In this document: one piece after another, positions 27,915 to 37,253 of the stretch | How the letters are laid out: each line of letters begins with the position of its first letter | Numbering within the stretch: the stretch's first letter is position 1 | Assembly (NCBI RefSeq): GCF_007859755.1 | Contig: NZ_SJPF01000001.1 | Coordinates: 310,001 to 374,000 of the forward strand | Length of the DNA stretch: 64,000 bases | Origin: Blastopirellula retiformator | GTDB lineage: Bacteria; Planctomycetota; Planctomycetia; Pirellulales; Pirellulaceae | Reading direction: 5' to 3' | Notes under the pieces: model-generated | Seen by the model: only the letters and a program-made list of their open reading frames with translations | What the model was told of the DNA's origin: nothing | Database searches by the model: none | Made by a program: the position numbers and the translations under genes

Positions 27915-28477
27915 TCCGCCGTCGCGCCCTCGAAGTTGTCGAGCCCCTTCAGTCCATCCAGGCTAGTCGTGTTGTTCTCGCGACGATAGTCGACCATTCC
28001 TTGCGGTCCTTTTTGCACGCTGTAATCGATCAAGGTCGAACGTTCTTCGACGAACTCGTACTTCGGCACCGCGAAGCCGCACGAATCGGCGATCCGCGAG
28101 ACGTGAATCCGGACAATCGAACGTGTGCCGGGCGTATGCGGGAACAACTCGCGAAGCGACGCAAAGTCGGCATGGTCGGGCTCCAGCGGTTCGGCCTGAC
28201 CATAGAGCCGCAAGATGTTGGGCGGGCCTTCAAACGCACAGAACATCACCGTGATGCGACCATTCTCTTTGGCGTGCGCGATCGTCTCGATACCGCTGCC
28301 GGTTAGGTCGAGATAGGCGACCGTTTTCTCATCCAAGATCCGAAACGAGTCGAGCCCCTTCGGCGACAGGTTGATCAGCCCGTCTGCGGCCAGCGGGGCC
28401 GTGGCGACAAAAAACAGCTTTTGCTTACGGATGAACTGAGCGACTCGATCGTCGATCGTTTCGTAGACCTTACCCAT
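27911..28477 (-). CDS. Pyridoxamine 5'-phosphate oxidase-like FMN-binding protein
   Basis: 188 residues from ATG 28477, with an AAGGAA site upstream. It has the split-barrel flavin fold pattern of the PPOX family: KLFFVATAPLAADGLINLSPKG (phosphate and FMN contact region), VAYLDLTGSGIETIAHAKENGRI and FEGPPNILRLYGQAEPL. The C-terminal half (SRIADSCGFAVPKYEFVEER) is typical of the subfamily that acts on small redox substrates rather than making PLP, so a pdxH label is not justified. Convergent with the DUF2254 pseudogene, sharing four bases. Confidence 0.85.
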   Translation of the reverse strand: MGKVYETIDDRVAQFIRKQKLFFVATAPLAADGLINLSPKGLDSFRILDEKTVAYLDLTGSGIETIAHAKENGRITVMFCAFEGPPNILRLYGQAEPLEPDHADFASLRELFPHTPGTRSIVRIHVSRIADSCGFAVPKYEFVEERSTLIDYSVQKGPQGMVDYRRENNTTSLDGLKGLDNFEGATAD

Positions 28478-28561
28478 CGGCGTTCCTTCATGGATTAAGA
28501 CGTAGTGCGACGTACAGGTTTGGATGCCGGCAGAGCGGAAAAGGTTCGCCGGCAGCGAGCG

Positions 28562-31243
28562 TCAAAACTCATCCCAGTGGTTCCAGGGGAGCACGTCGTA
28601 TTTGGTATCGGCGCAGTCGTGTCGCTCAAACCAGTCGGCCAGTTGGGTGAGCAGTTTTTCTGGATGTCTCGTATCTGCCTCGAGCAGAAGGAGCAGCCCC
28701 GTCGTTTCGCCATAGATGTAGGTCATCGGAGGGTTGTTCCAGTCAAACTCCTGCGGCTCGGCGACCTGGCCCAGAATCGCGGCGGCCTCGATCAGCCGTT
28801 CTTCCTCGGGTTGCATCTGGCGGGGCGATTCTCCGTCGATCAGCTCCGGAAAGAAATCTTCTTCCCGCTCGATCATCGCTTCGGCATGCGCAAAATGCGC
28901 TGCCAACAGGTTTCTCATCGCCGGTTCTTCAACGCTCGCAAGCCGCTCGGCGACGACCTTGGGCCGCTGTCCGGCTTGATGGGCGTCGAGCTTTTCGAGG
29001 AGCTCCTCCAGCTTTTCGGTTCCTTCTTCAAGAATAACTTCGCTCATCTCGGCTTGCATTTGGAGCGTTTCGGGATCGGTGAACTGAATGACCTGCAACT
29101 CTTGGTACTGCTGGCGAGCCTCCTTCCATTGCCGCCGCTGCTCGTCGGTGGCCGCATCCCACGCCGGATCCCAGGGGGGCATGATTTGCAGGAAAGCGGG
29201 AAACGCCTGGTATGAACGGACGTCCTCCAGCATTTCTTCCGCGCCGTTGCTGGTGACGGCGATCGTCATGACGCGCAGCACCGCCCCTTCCGTCGAAGAA
29301 GGGAAGGGCTCGCCGCCGGCCGCTTTCAGTTGTTCGGTCACGTTGTCGACGGCCTCTCCGGCGGCGGTGGTGACAAATAGCGTTGGGCCAATCTGCTGCA
29401 CGCGGAGCGGATGCTCCGATTTTGAGAGCTTGTCGTACTCGGCGTCGGCGATCGCCTGATCGGCAAAGTGAGTTGTAATCGTGACCGGCTTGGCGTCCGC
29501 GGCCAGCGGAGCGGTCTCGGTCTGCCGCTGCGAGTCGGCGTCGTAGACGGTCGTGGGCTGCGCCGCCGCCATGTTGAAGAAGTCGCTCAGGTTGGCGTCG
29601 CGACCGATAAAGATGACCGCCGTCAACACCAGGCACATGAAAAGCGAACCGAAATAGAACATCCCCATCGCAATCGTGACCAGCGCGCCGGGCGCTTTGG
29701 CGTTGAGCGACTCGAAGATCGAGTAAACGTTCTGGGCGACGATCTTGGGATGCAGCGGTTCAGGGAAATTGGCCTGCACGTCGTCGATTACCGTGATCGC
29801 CTCTTCGCGAGGAATCGATTTGCCGTCGGGCGAAACCGCCGCAAAGCCTTCGCCCCGCAGCCGTTCGACCGCCGCGGCGATCCGATAGGCGACCGGCAGC
29901 GCCATTCCCATCGCGATGGCGATAAAGCCAAAGACGTACGAGCCTGTCCCCAGGGTGATCAACGCGAGCATCCCAATCGCAGCGCCGCGAAACGCCACAT
30001 CGAGAAAGCGATGCCGACAAAAGAGAATCGCCTGCCAGAAGGCGCCGCCGTCGAGCGGCAAGATCGGCAGCATGTTCAGCCCGTTGATCAACAGGGCCGC
30101 AAACGCCAATTGAAACTTCCAGTCGGCCGGCTGCAAGAGTCCCCAGATGCCAATCGCCCCGCCGACCACGATACCGGGGACCGGACCAGCCATCGAGACG
30201 ATTCCTTTCTTCCACCCGGCGACGTTCAGATGGCGGCCGCTGACCGCCGCGCCAAAGAACGGAATGAAGAACATCTTCGTATCGCGATAGCCGAACAGCT
30301 TCATCGCGAGAAAGTGTCCCGCTTCATGAAACAACAGCACTGGCGCCAAGAGCAACAGCGCCGTCCAATCTTGTTGCCAACCGATCGCCGCCGCGAACAG
30401 CCCAAACGAGATCACCAGCATGAGGATCGACGAGACGATGCTCGACTGATTCTTCTCAAGCTTGTCGAGTTCCGCGAAGACGTCACGATACTCGGGGCTT
30501 TCTTCCAGCGGCGCTAGCTCGCGGATTTCCTCCGGGTCTTCCCCATTGGTTGGCGGCGACGAACTGCCGACGCCGTAAAGCGGGGTCGGGCGATCAAACA
30601 CGCCCCGCTCGACATGAAACGCGATTAACTGTTCGTGCTGCTGATGGATGTAGTGAATCAGATCTTCGCGGGAATAGAGCTCGCGAATGGCCCGCATGTT
30701 CTCGGCCAGGCGGGCCTGATGACGGTCCCACAGTTGTTCTAGCGTTTTTTTAGGGCCACAGCGCTCAATGAAAAAATTTTCAGGAGCAAGCATGTCGGGC
30801 TTGCCGCCAAAGGTGATCAGGGTCGAGCCATCGGCCAGCGGCGTCTCGATCTGCCGCGTCAAAAAGTCGAGCGTCTGCGCCGGTTGCCGCCAGATGCGAT
30901 ATTGAACCCGGGCGACATACTTGCCGGTTTCGTGCAGCATGGTGACGCGATAAATCGTCGTGTTATGCGTCGACAACATCAGCTCGTGCCGAACCTGTTG
31001 CCGAAAGCCTAGCGTCTCGAGCGTTTGCAATTCTGGCGCGAGTTTCGCCTCGATATTTGCCGGAAACGGGCGATCGGTCACAAATTCGTCGAGCGAATCG
31101 ACCGCTGGATCGTCGGTCGAACTGGCGATGTTAATGCCAAACGCCTTGATCGCCCAGGCCAACGGCATTAGTAGCAAAGGCGTGCCGAACGCATATTCGC
31201 GCAAAGAAATGCGGGAACTATTCAGCTGAAAAACGTTCGCCAT
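28562..31243 (-). CDS. M50-family intramembrane metalloprotease with long N- and C-terminal extensions
   Basis: 893 residues from ATG 31243 (GAGGT site upstream; the frame extends to 31354). The core is a site-2 protease: HEAGH at about 305-309 inside a membrane helix, and NMLPILPLDGG at about 389-399 supplying the third ligand (the conserved Asp). Five or more helices cover about 265-480, and another lies near 545. The first 260 residues are soluble, and a C-terminal segment of about 330 residues after the last helix has no recognised domain. The usual role is regulated cleavage of membrane-bound proteins. Three small single-span paralogues lie just upstream in the same orientation. Confidence 0.88.
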   Translation of the reverse strand: MANVFQLNSSRISLREYAFGTPLLLMPLAWAIKAFGINIASSTDDPAVDSLDEFVTDRPFPANIEAKLAPELQTLETLGFRQQVRHELMLSTHNTTIYRVTMLHETGKYVARVQYRIWRQPAQTLDFLTRQIETPLADGSTLITFGGKPDMLAPENFFIERCGPKKTLEQLWDRHQARLAENMRAIRELYSREDLIHYIHQQHEQLIAFHVERGVFDRPTPLYGVGSSSPPTNGEDPEEIRELAPLEESPEYRDVFAELDKLEKNQSSIVSSILMLVISFGLFAAAIGWQQDWTALLLLAPVLLFHEAGHFLAMKLFGYRDTKMFFIPFFGAAVSGRHLNVAGWKKGIVSMAGPVPGIVVGGAIGIWGLLQPADWKFQLAFAALLINGLNMLPILPLDGGAFWQAILFCRHRFLDVAFRGAAIGMLALITLGTGSYVFGFIAIAMGMALPVAYRIAAAVERLRGEGFAAVSPDGKSIPREEAITVIDDVQANFPEPLHPKIVAQNVYSIFESLNAKAPGALVTIAMGMFYFGSLFMCLVLTAVIFIGRDANLSDFFNMAAAQPTTVYDADSQRQTETAPLAADAKPVTITTHFADQAIADAEYDKLSKSEHPLRVQQIGPTLFVTTAAGEAVDNVTEQLKAAGGEPFPSSTEGAVLRVMTIAVTSNGAEEMLEDVRSYQAFPAFLQIMPPWDPAWDAATDEQRRQWKEARQQYQELQVIQFTDPETLQMQAEMSEVILEEGTEKLEELLEKLDAHQAGQRPKVVAERLASVEEPAMRNLLAAHFAHAEAMIEREEDFFPELIDGESPRQMQPEEERLIEAAAILGQVAEPQEFDWNNPPMTYIYGETTGLLLLLEADTRHPEKLLTQLADWFERHDCADTKYDVLPWNHWDEF

Positions 31244-31353
31244 CGCCGCAACCTCGCCCTGTCGCCATGCGGAAAAGAAAGAGAAGGCCCGAAGTATTTC
31301 ATGATCCGGGAGGCGAGTCAACTTTTTCGCGACGGAGAAGGGCCGGCGGTCCA

Positions 31354-31731
31354 TTAATTTTTGGGGACGGGCGAAACTGGGGCGCGTTGCAAGCGAATCG
31401 GATTAGACGCAGGCGGCCCTTGCGGATCGTCAATCAGTCGCACTGGCTGAACCGCCCGGGCTCGCAAGCCGGAAACCATCCGAGCGTCGAGCTCAATCAG
31501 TGGCCAGTAAAGCGCACAAAGCGTTTCGCCGGTCTGCTGTCGTTCGGCCGACCAGGTTGGCTCGGTGAAGTAGTAGAAGTCCCAGCCATATTCCTCGGCG
31601 GTCTGCATGCCGGTGCGGGAGAGGTAGAGAAACGTGCCGAGGTAGATCAGGATGAACGCCAGGACGATGACGATGGCGCCAGCGCGAAGATACGAACGTA
31701 CTGAGTAGGGCTTGTCCACAGCGATCGGCAA
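31354..31731 (-). CDS. Small single-pass membrane protein, paralogue 3 of 3
   Basis: 125 residues with one N-terminal membrane helix (about residues 16-37, AIVIVLAFILIYLGTFLYLS) and a soluble domain. It shares with the next two genes the order YxGTF/YIGSF - YYFT/ADP - LCxxYWPLIELD - VSG. The C-terminus is longer and Pro-rich. Five bases separate it from the preceding gene, and 110 bp from the M50 protease gene, so all four may form one transcript. Function unknown. Confidence 0.7.
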   Translation of the reverse strand: MPIAVDKPYSVRSYLRAGAIVIVLAFILIYLGTFLYLSRTGMQTAEEYGWDFYYFTEPTWSAERQQTGETLCALYWPLIELDARMVSGLRARAVQPVRLIDDPQGPPASNPIRLQRAPVSPVPKN

Positions 31732-31736
31732 ATAAG

Positions 31737-32048
31737 TTAGTGCGGTTGAGGCGGATCGATGCGAGATAGGTATCGCATTAGCGCGGCCCCAGGACGGCGT
31801 CCTGTGACCAGCTGCGCGTCAAACTCGATCATCGGCCAGTAAAACTGACAAAGCTGTAGGTGGCGGCGTTCTCCTTCTTCGGTGAGCGGATCGGCGAAGT
31901 AGTACCCGTCGAGCTCGAGGGCAGATTCGTCGTAGCCAATGTAGGAGATGACGTAGAACGAGCCGACATAGATCGCCAGCAGTAGCCCGAGAATCGCCAG
32001 TGCGCCCACGCGGAGATAGCCAGTTCGAGTTGCTGTTACCGTATCCAT
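31737..32048 (-). CDS. Small single-pass membrane protein, paralogue 2 of 3
   Basis: 103 residues from ATG 32048; the frame extends to 32102 inside the preceding gene. One membrane helix (about 14-37) is followed by the shared domain DGYYFADPLTEEGERRHLQL, CQFYWPMIEFDAQLVTGRRPG. The close match to paralogue 1 (GYYFADPMTTEGSERHVLLC) shows recent tandem duplication. Family not recognised. Confidence 0.7.
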   Translation of the reverse strand: MDTVTATRTGYLRVGALAILGLLLAIYVGSFYVISYIGYDESALELDGYYFADPLTEEGERRHLQLCQFYWPMIEFDAQLVTGRRPGAALMRYLSRIDPPQPH

Positions 32049-32056
32049 GGCGTCCG

Positions 32057-32386
32057 TCAAGGAGTGACAAACCAATCCTTGCCAGCGTTGACGTCGACGC
32101 AACTTAGCATCTGGTTGAGCGTTTCGCCGGGGCGCCGGCCGGAGACGAATCGGTAGTCGATTTCGATCAAGGGAAAATAGACGCGACAGAGCAGCACATG
32201 GCGTTCCGAGCCCTCGGTCGTCATGGGATCGGCAAAGTAGTAACCACTGGCGCTGAAGGGCGGCGGCTCTGGTTTGGTGTAGCTAGAGAGGTAGCCAAAC
32301 GAGCCGATATAGAACATCAGCAGAAACAGGAGCAGCCCCAGGGCAAGGCCGGCAGAAGAAATGGGCCGAGTCGGTCGATTGTGCAT
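32057..32386 (-). CDS. Small single-pass membrane protein, paralogue 1 of 3
   Basis: 109 residues from ATG 32386 (CAGGA about 11 nt upstream; an ATG at 32419 is possible). One membrane helix (about 14-35, LALGLLLFLLMFYIGSFGYL), then SGYYFADPMTTEGSERHVLL, CRVYFPLIEIDYRFVSGRRPG. It is the first gene of a tight run of three paralogues that leads into the M50 protease gene. Role unknown. Confidence 0.7.
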   Translation of the reverse strand: MHNRPTRPISSAGLALGLLLFLLMFYIGSFGYLSSYTKPEPPPFSASGYYFADPMTTEGSERHVLLCRVYFPLIEIDYRFVSGRRPGETLNQMLSCVDVNAGKDWFVTP

Positions 32387-32634
32387 GGCAAACAAATCCT
32401 GACCGAAGGAAAACGTCATGAAAGAAGCCGACGTACCTTAGTCTAAATCTTTTTCGCCTTGAAAGCGAAGCGAATTGCCGGTGAATTTGACTGGAAATGG
32501 CTGCCTAACCGAAACGCCGCCAAGTCACTATATTAAGAGGCACGCGCGATCCTTGGTTTCTCTCCTTCGATTGCCCGGCGCGGCTGGGCTGATTTCTGGG
32601 GATTGCGCGCGTTTGCCAGGAAAAGGAGCGTTCG

Positions 32635-33039
32635 ATGAGCATGTCAGTATATCCCGCGTTCAATCCCGAACTGACCGGCGTCCAGTTCGAGGCCGAGGGG
32701 AAGCTGCTGTTCGACGAGTTTGAAATGCTCGACGCCATCGCCGAGACGATCGAGTCTCCTTGGTTCAGCTCGTTTGGCGACGATCGACCGATTCCGGAAG
32801 ATTTTGATGGGGACGAAGACGATCTCGAAGAGGCGCTCGGTCCGTGGGACGAATGGTATTCGGCCCAGGATGGTTTGGCGATGGTCGTCGGGCTGATCGA
32901 TGCGATCGCCGAAGAGCCAGACTTCGCCGATCAGCTGAATGAGCCGCAAGAGGTGATCGCCGAATTGGAAGCGATGAAGGTGTGCCTGGAGGCGGCGATC
33001 GAGCAGGGGGCGAAATTTCGCCTGGAACTAGCGCCGTAA
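32635..33039 (+). CDS. Small acidic soluble protein, unknown
   Basis: 134 residues from ATG 32635 with an AAGGAG site 6-11 nt upstream. Strongly acidic (EDFDGDEDDLEEALGPWDEW in the middle) and without signal peptide or membrane segment. The N-terminus MSMSVYPAFNPELTGVQFE and the helical end VIAELEAMKVCLEAAIEQG do not match a family I know. Transcribed alone, divergent from the small membrane trio and upstream of the PVC cytochrome gene. Confidence 0.65.
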   Translation: MSMSVYPAFNPELTGVQFEAEGKLLFDEFEMLDAIAETIESPWFSSFGDDRPIPEDFDGDEDDLEEALGPWDEWYSAQDGLAMVVGLIDAIAEEPDFADQLNEPQEVIAELEAMKVCLEAAIEQGAKFRLELAP

Positions 33040-33176
33040 TGGCGGATCGAGGCAGCTTGTGGGCCATGGCGGCTGGAAAAGGGGTCGGAGATTTCTCGTG
33101 ACATCTAAATCCCCCTCCTCTATACTGCGAGGGAGCGTAACTGTCACCTGAATTCCTTTCCCGCCTTGTGACCGCC

Positions 33177-36100
33177 ATGCCGAAACCTCCCGCCTTTGCT
33201 CCCTATCTGCTGCTGCTCGTTTTGTTTGGATCGCTCGCTTCCTTCGCGCTTGCGGAGGAGACGCCAGCCGATCTAGAGAAGAAAAAACGTTCTCTGGCGA
33301 CCGCCGAGAACGAAGCGGTTCGCGAGCATATTCGCAACTTCGCCGGCCGTGGCGCCACAGGCGACTTCTCGATTCCGGCGCTCGAGCCGCTCGAGGCCGA
33401 GAAGAAGTTCGTCACGCCCGACGACGTCACGGTGAAGTTGGCGCTGGCCGAGCCTGAGGTTCGTCAGCCGGTCTGCATCAATTTTGACGAGCGCGGCCGG
33501 ATGTGGGTGGTGCAGTATCTGCAGTATCCGTTTCCGGCAGGGCTGAAGGTGGTGAAATACGACGAGCACCTGCGGGCGGTCTTTGACAAAGTGCCGCCGG
33601 CGCCCCCGCACCATGATCACGGCGCCGACAAAATTACGATCCATGAAGATACCGATGGCGACGGCGTCTATGACAAACAAAAGACGTTTGTCGACGGCCT
33701 GAACATCGCCACCAGTGCGCTGCCCGGCCGAGGGGGCGTTTGGGTGATGAACCCGCCTTACTTGCTGTTCTATCCCGACCAGGATCAGAACGATGTGCCG
33801 GACGGCGATCCCGAAGTTCACCTAGCTGGCTTCGGTATGGCTGACACCCATGCGGTCGCCAACAGTTTGACCTGGGGACCGGATGGTTGGCTGTATGGCG
33901 CCCAGGGAAGCACCTGTTGGGCGACGGTGACGTTGCCGCGCAATCCCGATCACCCTTCCGTCCATTTCAAAGGGCAGGGGATCTGGCGCTATCATCCGGC
34001 CAAGAACAAGTTTGAAGTCTTCGCCGAAGGGGGCGGCAATACGTTCGCTGTTGAGTTCGACGCCCAGGGACGCGTTTTCTCGGGGCATAACGGCGGCAAC
34101 ACACGCGGCTTTCACTACGTGCAGGGAGGCTACTACTGGAAGTCGTGGGGCAAGCATGGTCCACTGACGAACCCGTATGCCTACGGCTTTTTCGAGCAGA
34201 TGGGACATGCCGCAGCCGAACGTTTCAGCCATACGCTGGTCCGGTACGAAAGCGATACGTTGCCGCCGCGCTACCAGGGGCGATTGATCGCGCCGGTTCC
34301 GCTACATAACTACGTCGCGGTTTCGAAGATGTCGCCTGACGGTTCGACCTGGAAGACCGAAGATGAGCTGAAGGTGATGCAGACTGACGACGTCTGGTTT
34401 CGCCCGGTCGATATCAAGGTGGGGCCTGACGGTTGCGTCTATGTCGTCGACTGGTGCGACACGCGGCTGACGCACGTTGATCCACGCGATACGTGGGATC
34501 GAGCGCGAGGCCGAATCTGGCGGATTCAGCCCAACGAGTACCCACAGCAAACGCCGTTTGATCTGCGCGAGTTGTCGACGGCCGAGTTGATGGAGAAGCT
34601 CGAAAGTCCGAACAAGTTGGTCCGCCAATTGACGCAGCGGATGATCTACGAACATGGCGATCCGGCGGTTGCAGCGAGCCTCATCGAGAAGTTGCCGAGC
34701 CTCAATGGGCAGCTTGCATTGGAGTACCTGTGGGCGATTCATGGTCTCAAAAAATACAACGACCAGGCGGCCAAGATTGCGCTCAGCCATGCTGACCCAT
34801 ATGTCCGCGTCTGGGGCACCCGTCTCTTGACGCCGGAGTTAGCCCAGAGCTTTGCCGAGCAACTCTACCAATTGGCGGAACAGGAGACCGACGTCGAGGT
34901 TTGCAGCCAGTTGGCCTGCACGGCGAAACGGATCCCCGGCGTCGTGGGACTCGAGACCGCTGTCCGTCTGGCGAGGCGTGACGACCTGGCCGCTGATCCG
35001 CACATTCCGCTGCTGACCTGGTGGGCGATTGAGGGGCATGCCAATGATTCGTCGCTCGACGTTGGCGGAATCGCCCAGGAGTTGCAAGCGACCAAGATCG
35101 GCGGCGACGTCGTGTTGCCGAAGCTGGCCCAGCGTTTGGCGGCGGAACCGACCGAGCCGCACCTGTTGGAACTGGCCGAGCTGTTGAAGCAAACCGAGGC
35201 GCCGGCCCGGCGCGGCAAGATGCTGACGGCGATTGATGACGCGTTCGCTGGACGCAAGATCGAAGCGATGCCAGCCCAGCTGCGCGAAGCGATCGTCGCC
35301 TCGGCCAGCGGAGACTCGCCAGCCCAAATGGCGCTGCTAGTCCGGGCGGGGCGGAAAGAAGCGGAAACGAAGGCGATCGCCCTGGTCGAAAATGAAAAGG
35401 CGAAGCTCGATCAGCGGATCAAGCTGGCGCAACTGCTTGGACAGGTCGGTTCGCCCGCAGCGAAAGACGCCCTGTTGCGGGTGGCGATGTCGGCCGCGTC
35501 GGCGGAAATGCGCATTGCGGCGACCGGCGGCTTGCGACAGTTCGCCGAGCCGGAGATTGCGGCGGCGCTGGTGGCCCGTTATCCCTACGAAACCGAAACG
35601 GTTCAAGGGGCGATCATCGACCTGACGGCGGGCCGGGCCGCTTCGGCAACGGCATTGATTGCGGCGATTGAACGCGAGGAGATTCCGCGTTCGGCAGTGG
35701 CGGTCGACCTGGTCGAGAACTTGAAGCTACATGGCGACGAGAAGCTGAATGCGCGAATTAGCAAGCTGTGGGGAGCGACCCGCGCGACGCCGGACGAACT
35801 GGCGAAACAGCTGGAGCAGACGGCGACCATCCTGAAGACCGGATCGGGCGATCCGGCGCATGGGGCGGTGCTGTTCAAAAAGACGTGCGCGACGTGCCAC
35901 AAATTGCATGGCGACGGCGCCGCGATCGGTCCTGACCTGACCGGGTACGAGCGGAAGAATCTCGACTACATGTTGCTGTCAATCGTCGACCCCAGCGCCG
36001 CGATTCGCGAAGAGTACACCAACTTCCGCGTCTTGCTGGTCGACGGTCGAGTCTTGTCGGGCTTCGTACGAGAACAGGACGACAAGACGATCACGCTGCA

Positions 36101-36260
36101 AAACGCCGAGAATCCGGCGCTAGTGATTCCTCGCGATGATATCGACGAAGGCCCGCTGGCGGTCGACAAGTCGTTGATGCCTGACCGGTTGCTCAGCGAC
36201 ATGACGGCGACGCAGATTCGCGATCTGTTCGCCTATCTGCAAAGCGACAAGGCGCCATAG
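33177..36260 (+). CDS. PVC-type membrane-bound dehydrogenase/HEAT/cytochrome c protein
   Basis: 1027 residues from ATG 33177 (GTG at 33168 is alternative). After a signal peptide (LLLLVLFGSLASFALAEE) come about 420 residues of a beta-propeller dehydrogenase-like domain with calcium-loop-like DTDGDGVYDKQKTF and DQDQNDVPDGDPEV, then HEAT-like helical repeats (about 470-880), then a c-type haem domain with CATCHKLHGDGAAIGPDLTG at about 903-922, and a C-terminal beta region (VLSGFVREQDDKTITLQNAE). This layout is that of the planctomycete proteins with a membrane-bound dehydrogenase domain and a putative haem-binding domain. Presumed periplasmic oxidoreductase; substrate unknown. Confidence 0.92.
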   Translation: MPKPPAFAPYLLLLVLFGSLASFALAEETPADLEKKKRSLATAENEAVREHIRNFAGRGATGDFSIPALEPLEAEKKFVTPDDVTVKLALAEPEVRQPVCINFDERGRMWVVQYLQYPFPAGLKVVKYDEHLRAVFDKVPPAPPHHDHGADKITIHEDTDGDGVYDKQKTFVDGLNIATSALPGRGGVWVMNPPYLLFYPDQDQNDVPDGDPEVHLAGFGMADTHAVANSLTWGPDGWLYGAQGSTCWATVTLPRNPDHPSVHFKGQGIWRYHPAKNKFEVFAEGGGNTFAVEFDAQGRVFSGHNGGNTRGFHYVQGGYYWKSWGKHGPLTNPYAYGFFEQMGHAAAERFSHTLVRYESDTLPPRYQGRLIAPVPLHNYVAVSKMSPDGSTWKTEDELKVMQTDDVWFRPVDIKVGPDGCVYVVDWCDTRLTHVDPRDTWDRARGRIWRIQPNEYPQQTPFDLRELSTAELMEKLESPNKLVRQLTQRMIYEHGDPAVAASLIEKLPSLNGQLALEYLWAIHGLKKYNDQAAKIALSHADPYVRVWGTRLLTPELAQSFAEQLYQLAEQETDVEVCSQLACTAKRIPGVVGLETAVRLARRDDLAADPHIPLLTWWAIEGHANDSSLDVGGIAQELQATKIGGDVVLPKLAQRLAAEPTEPHLLELAELLKQTEAPARRGKMLTAIDDAFAGRKIEAMPAQLREAIVASASGDSPAQMALLVRAGRKEAETKAIALVENEKAKLDQRIKLAQLLGQVGSPAAKDALLRVAMSAASAEMRIAATGGLRQFAEPEIAAALVARYPYETETVQGAIIDLTAGRAASATALIAAIEREEIPRSAVAVDLVENLKLHGDEKLNARISKLWGATRATPDELAKQLEQTATILKTGSGDPAHGAVLFKKTCATCHKLHGDGAAIGPDLTGYERKNLDYMLLSIVDPSAAIREEYTNFRVLLVDGRVLSGFVREQDDKTITLQNAENPALVIPRDDIDEGPLAVDKSLMPDRLLSDMTATQIRDLFAYLQSDKAP

Positions 36261-36266
36261 TCGGCG

Positions 36267-37166
36267 CTACACGACATGATACGCAACGCCATCTTTGGCG
36301 TTGCGTTTGACGTCGTACATCAACTGATCGGCGCCATGCAGCAGCGAGTCGGCGTCGGGCTCCGGCTTGTGATAGACGGCCACCCCGATGCTGAAGGTGA
36401 CCGGACAACTCTCGGTCGCCATCGCTTCGCTCAGTCGCGACCGGACGCGGTCGATAACGATCTGAGCCTGCTCTGCGGTCGCTTCCGGCAAGAGTAGGGC
36501 GAACTCGTCGCCGCCAAGTCGCGCGACGACGTCCATATCGCGAATGCTCTGGCAGAGGATCTTTGCGACCGTCTTCAGCAGGCGATCGCCAGCGCGGTGT
36601 CCAAGCGTGTCGTTGACATGTTTGAAGTTGTCGCAGTCGATGAACGCCACCGTCAGCGGCGACTTGGTGCGACGGCAGCGGGCCGCTTCGCGCTCGGCGG
36701 TGTCGTTAAACGCCGCGGTGTTCAGTAGCCCGGTCAAGGAGTCGATTCGAGCGAACAGTCGTTCCCGTTCGTAGGCGCCGCGCAGTCGCGTGACGACCGA
36801 AAGGACGACCAGGAAGAAGCAGACGTGCACCGCGGTCTGCCAGATTTCAGTCATCGTCACGCCTGGCGACGCCGATTGCAGGAAGAACGCGTCATCGACG
36901 ATCCAGGCTATCGAGCAAACGATCGCCAGCGTGACCGCGGTTTGTAAACTGGCGACCCAGCAAACCGCCACCACAAACGGCAAACACAGAGCGGCGATGG
37001 GAAACTCGTTTCCCAAAGCAATATCCGCGGCGGAAATCGCCAGGCAGAAGATGGACGCCATCAGAATCGTCAACTGACGGTGAGCGGCGCAAACGTCCAG
37101 CAAACGCTCCGCCTGGGATGGTCGTAGCGATTGCAGCGAAGGGGCGTCGATGTCGAACGGGCGCAT
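36267..37166 (-). CDS. Membrane diguanylate cyclase (GGDEF)
   Basis: 299 residues. Four to five N-terminal membrane helices (about 30-120) form a sensory unit without a recognised periplasmic domain. The GGDEF domain begins at RIDSLTGLLNTAAF (about 142) and has FIDCDNFKHVNDTLGHRAGD, the active-site GGDEF at about 218-222, and an RDMD inhibitory (I) site exactly five residues before it. So it should make cyclic-di-GMP from GTP and be product-inhibited. It lies downstream of the sigma-54 activator gene (87-bp gap) in the same orientation. Confidence 0.93.
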   Translation of the reverse strand: MRPFDIDAPSLQSLRPSQAERLLDVCAAHRQLTILMASIFCLAISAADIALGNEFPIAALCLPFVVAVCWVASLQTAVTLAIVCSIAWIVDDAFFLQSASPGVTMTEIWQTAVHVCFFLVVLSVVTRLRGAYERERLFARIDSLTGLLNTAAFNDTAEREAARCRRTKSPLTVAFIDCDNFKHVNDTLGHRAGDRLLKTVAKILCQSIRDMDVVARLGGDEFALLLPEATAEQAQIVIDRVRSRLSEAMATESCPVTFSIGVAVYHKPEPDADSLLHGADQLMYDVKRNAKDGVAYHVV

Positions 37167-37253
37167 GAGGATCGAAAGCCGTGTAGCCGGGAGTTCATGT
37201 AACGCGCAAGCATAGGTTACGAGTAGGCTACGCGTTTGGCTCGATATCGCCGA

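Noticed and set aside
29468-30517. 349-residue plus-strand open frame
   Set aside because: Opposite the M50 protease core containing HEAGH and PLDGG; very Arg/Asp/Gln-rich product typical of an antisense shadow.
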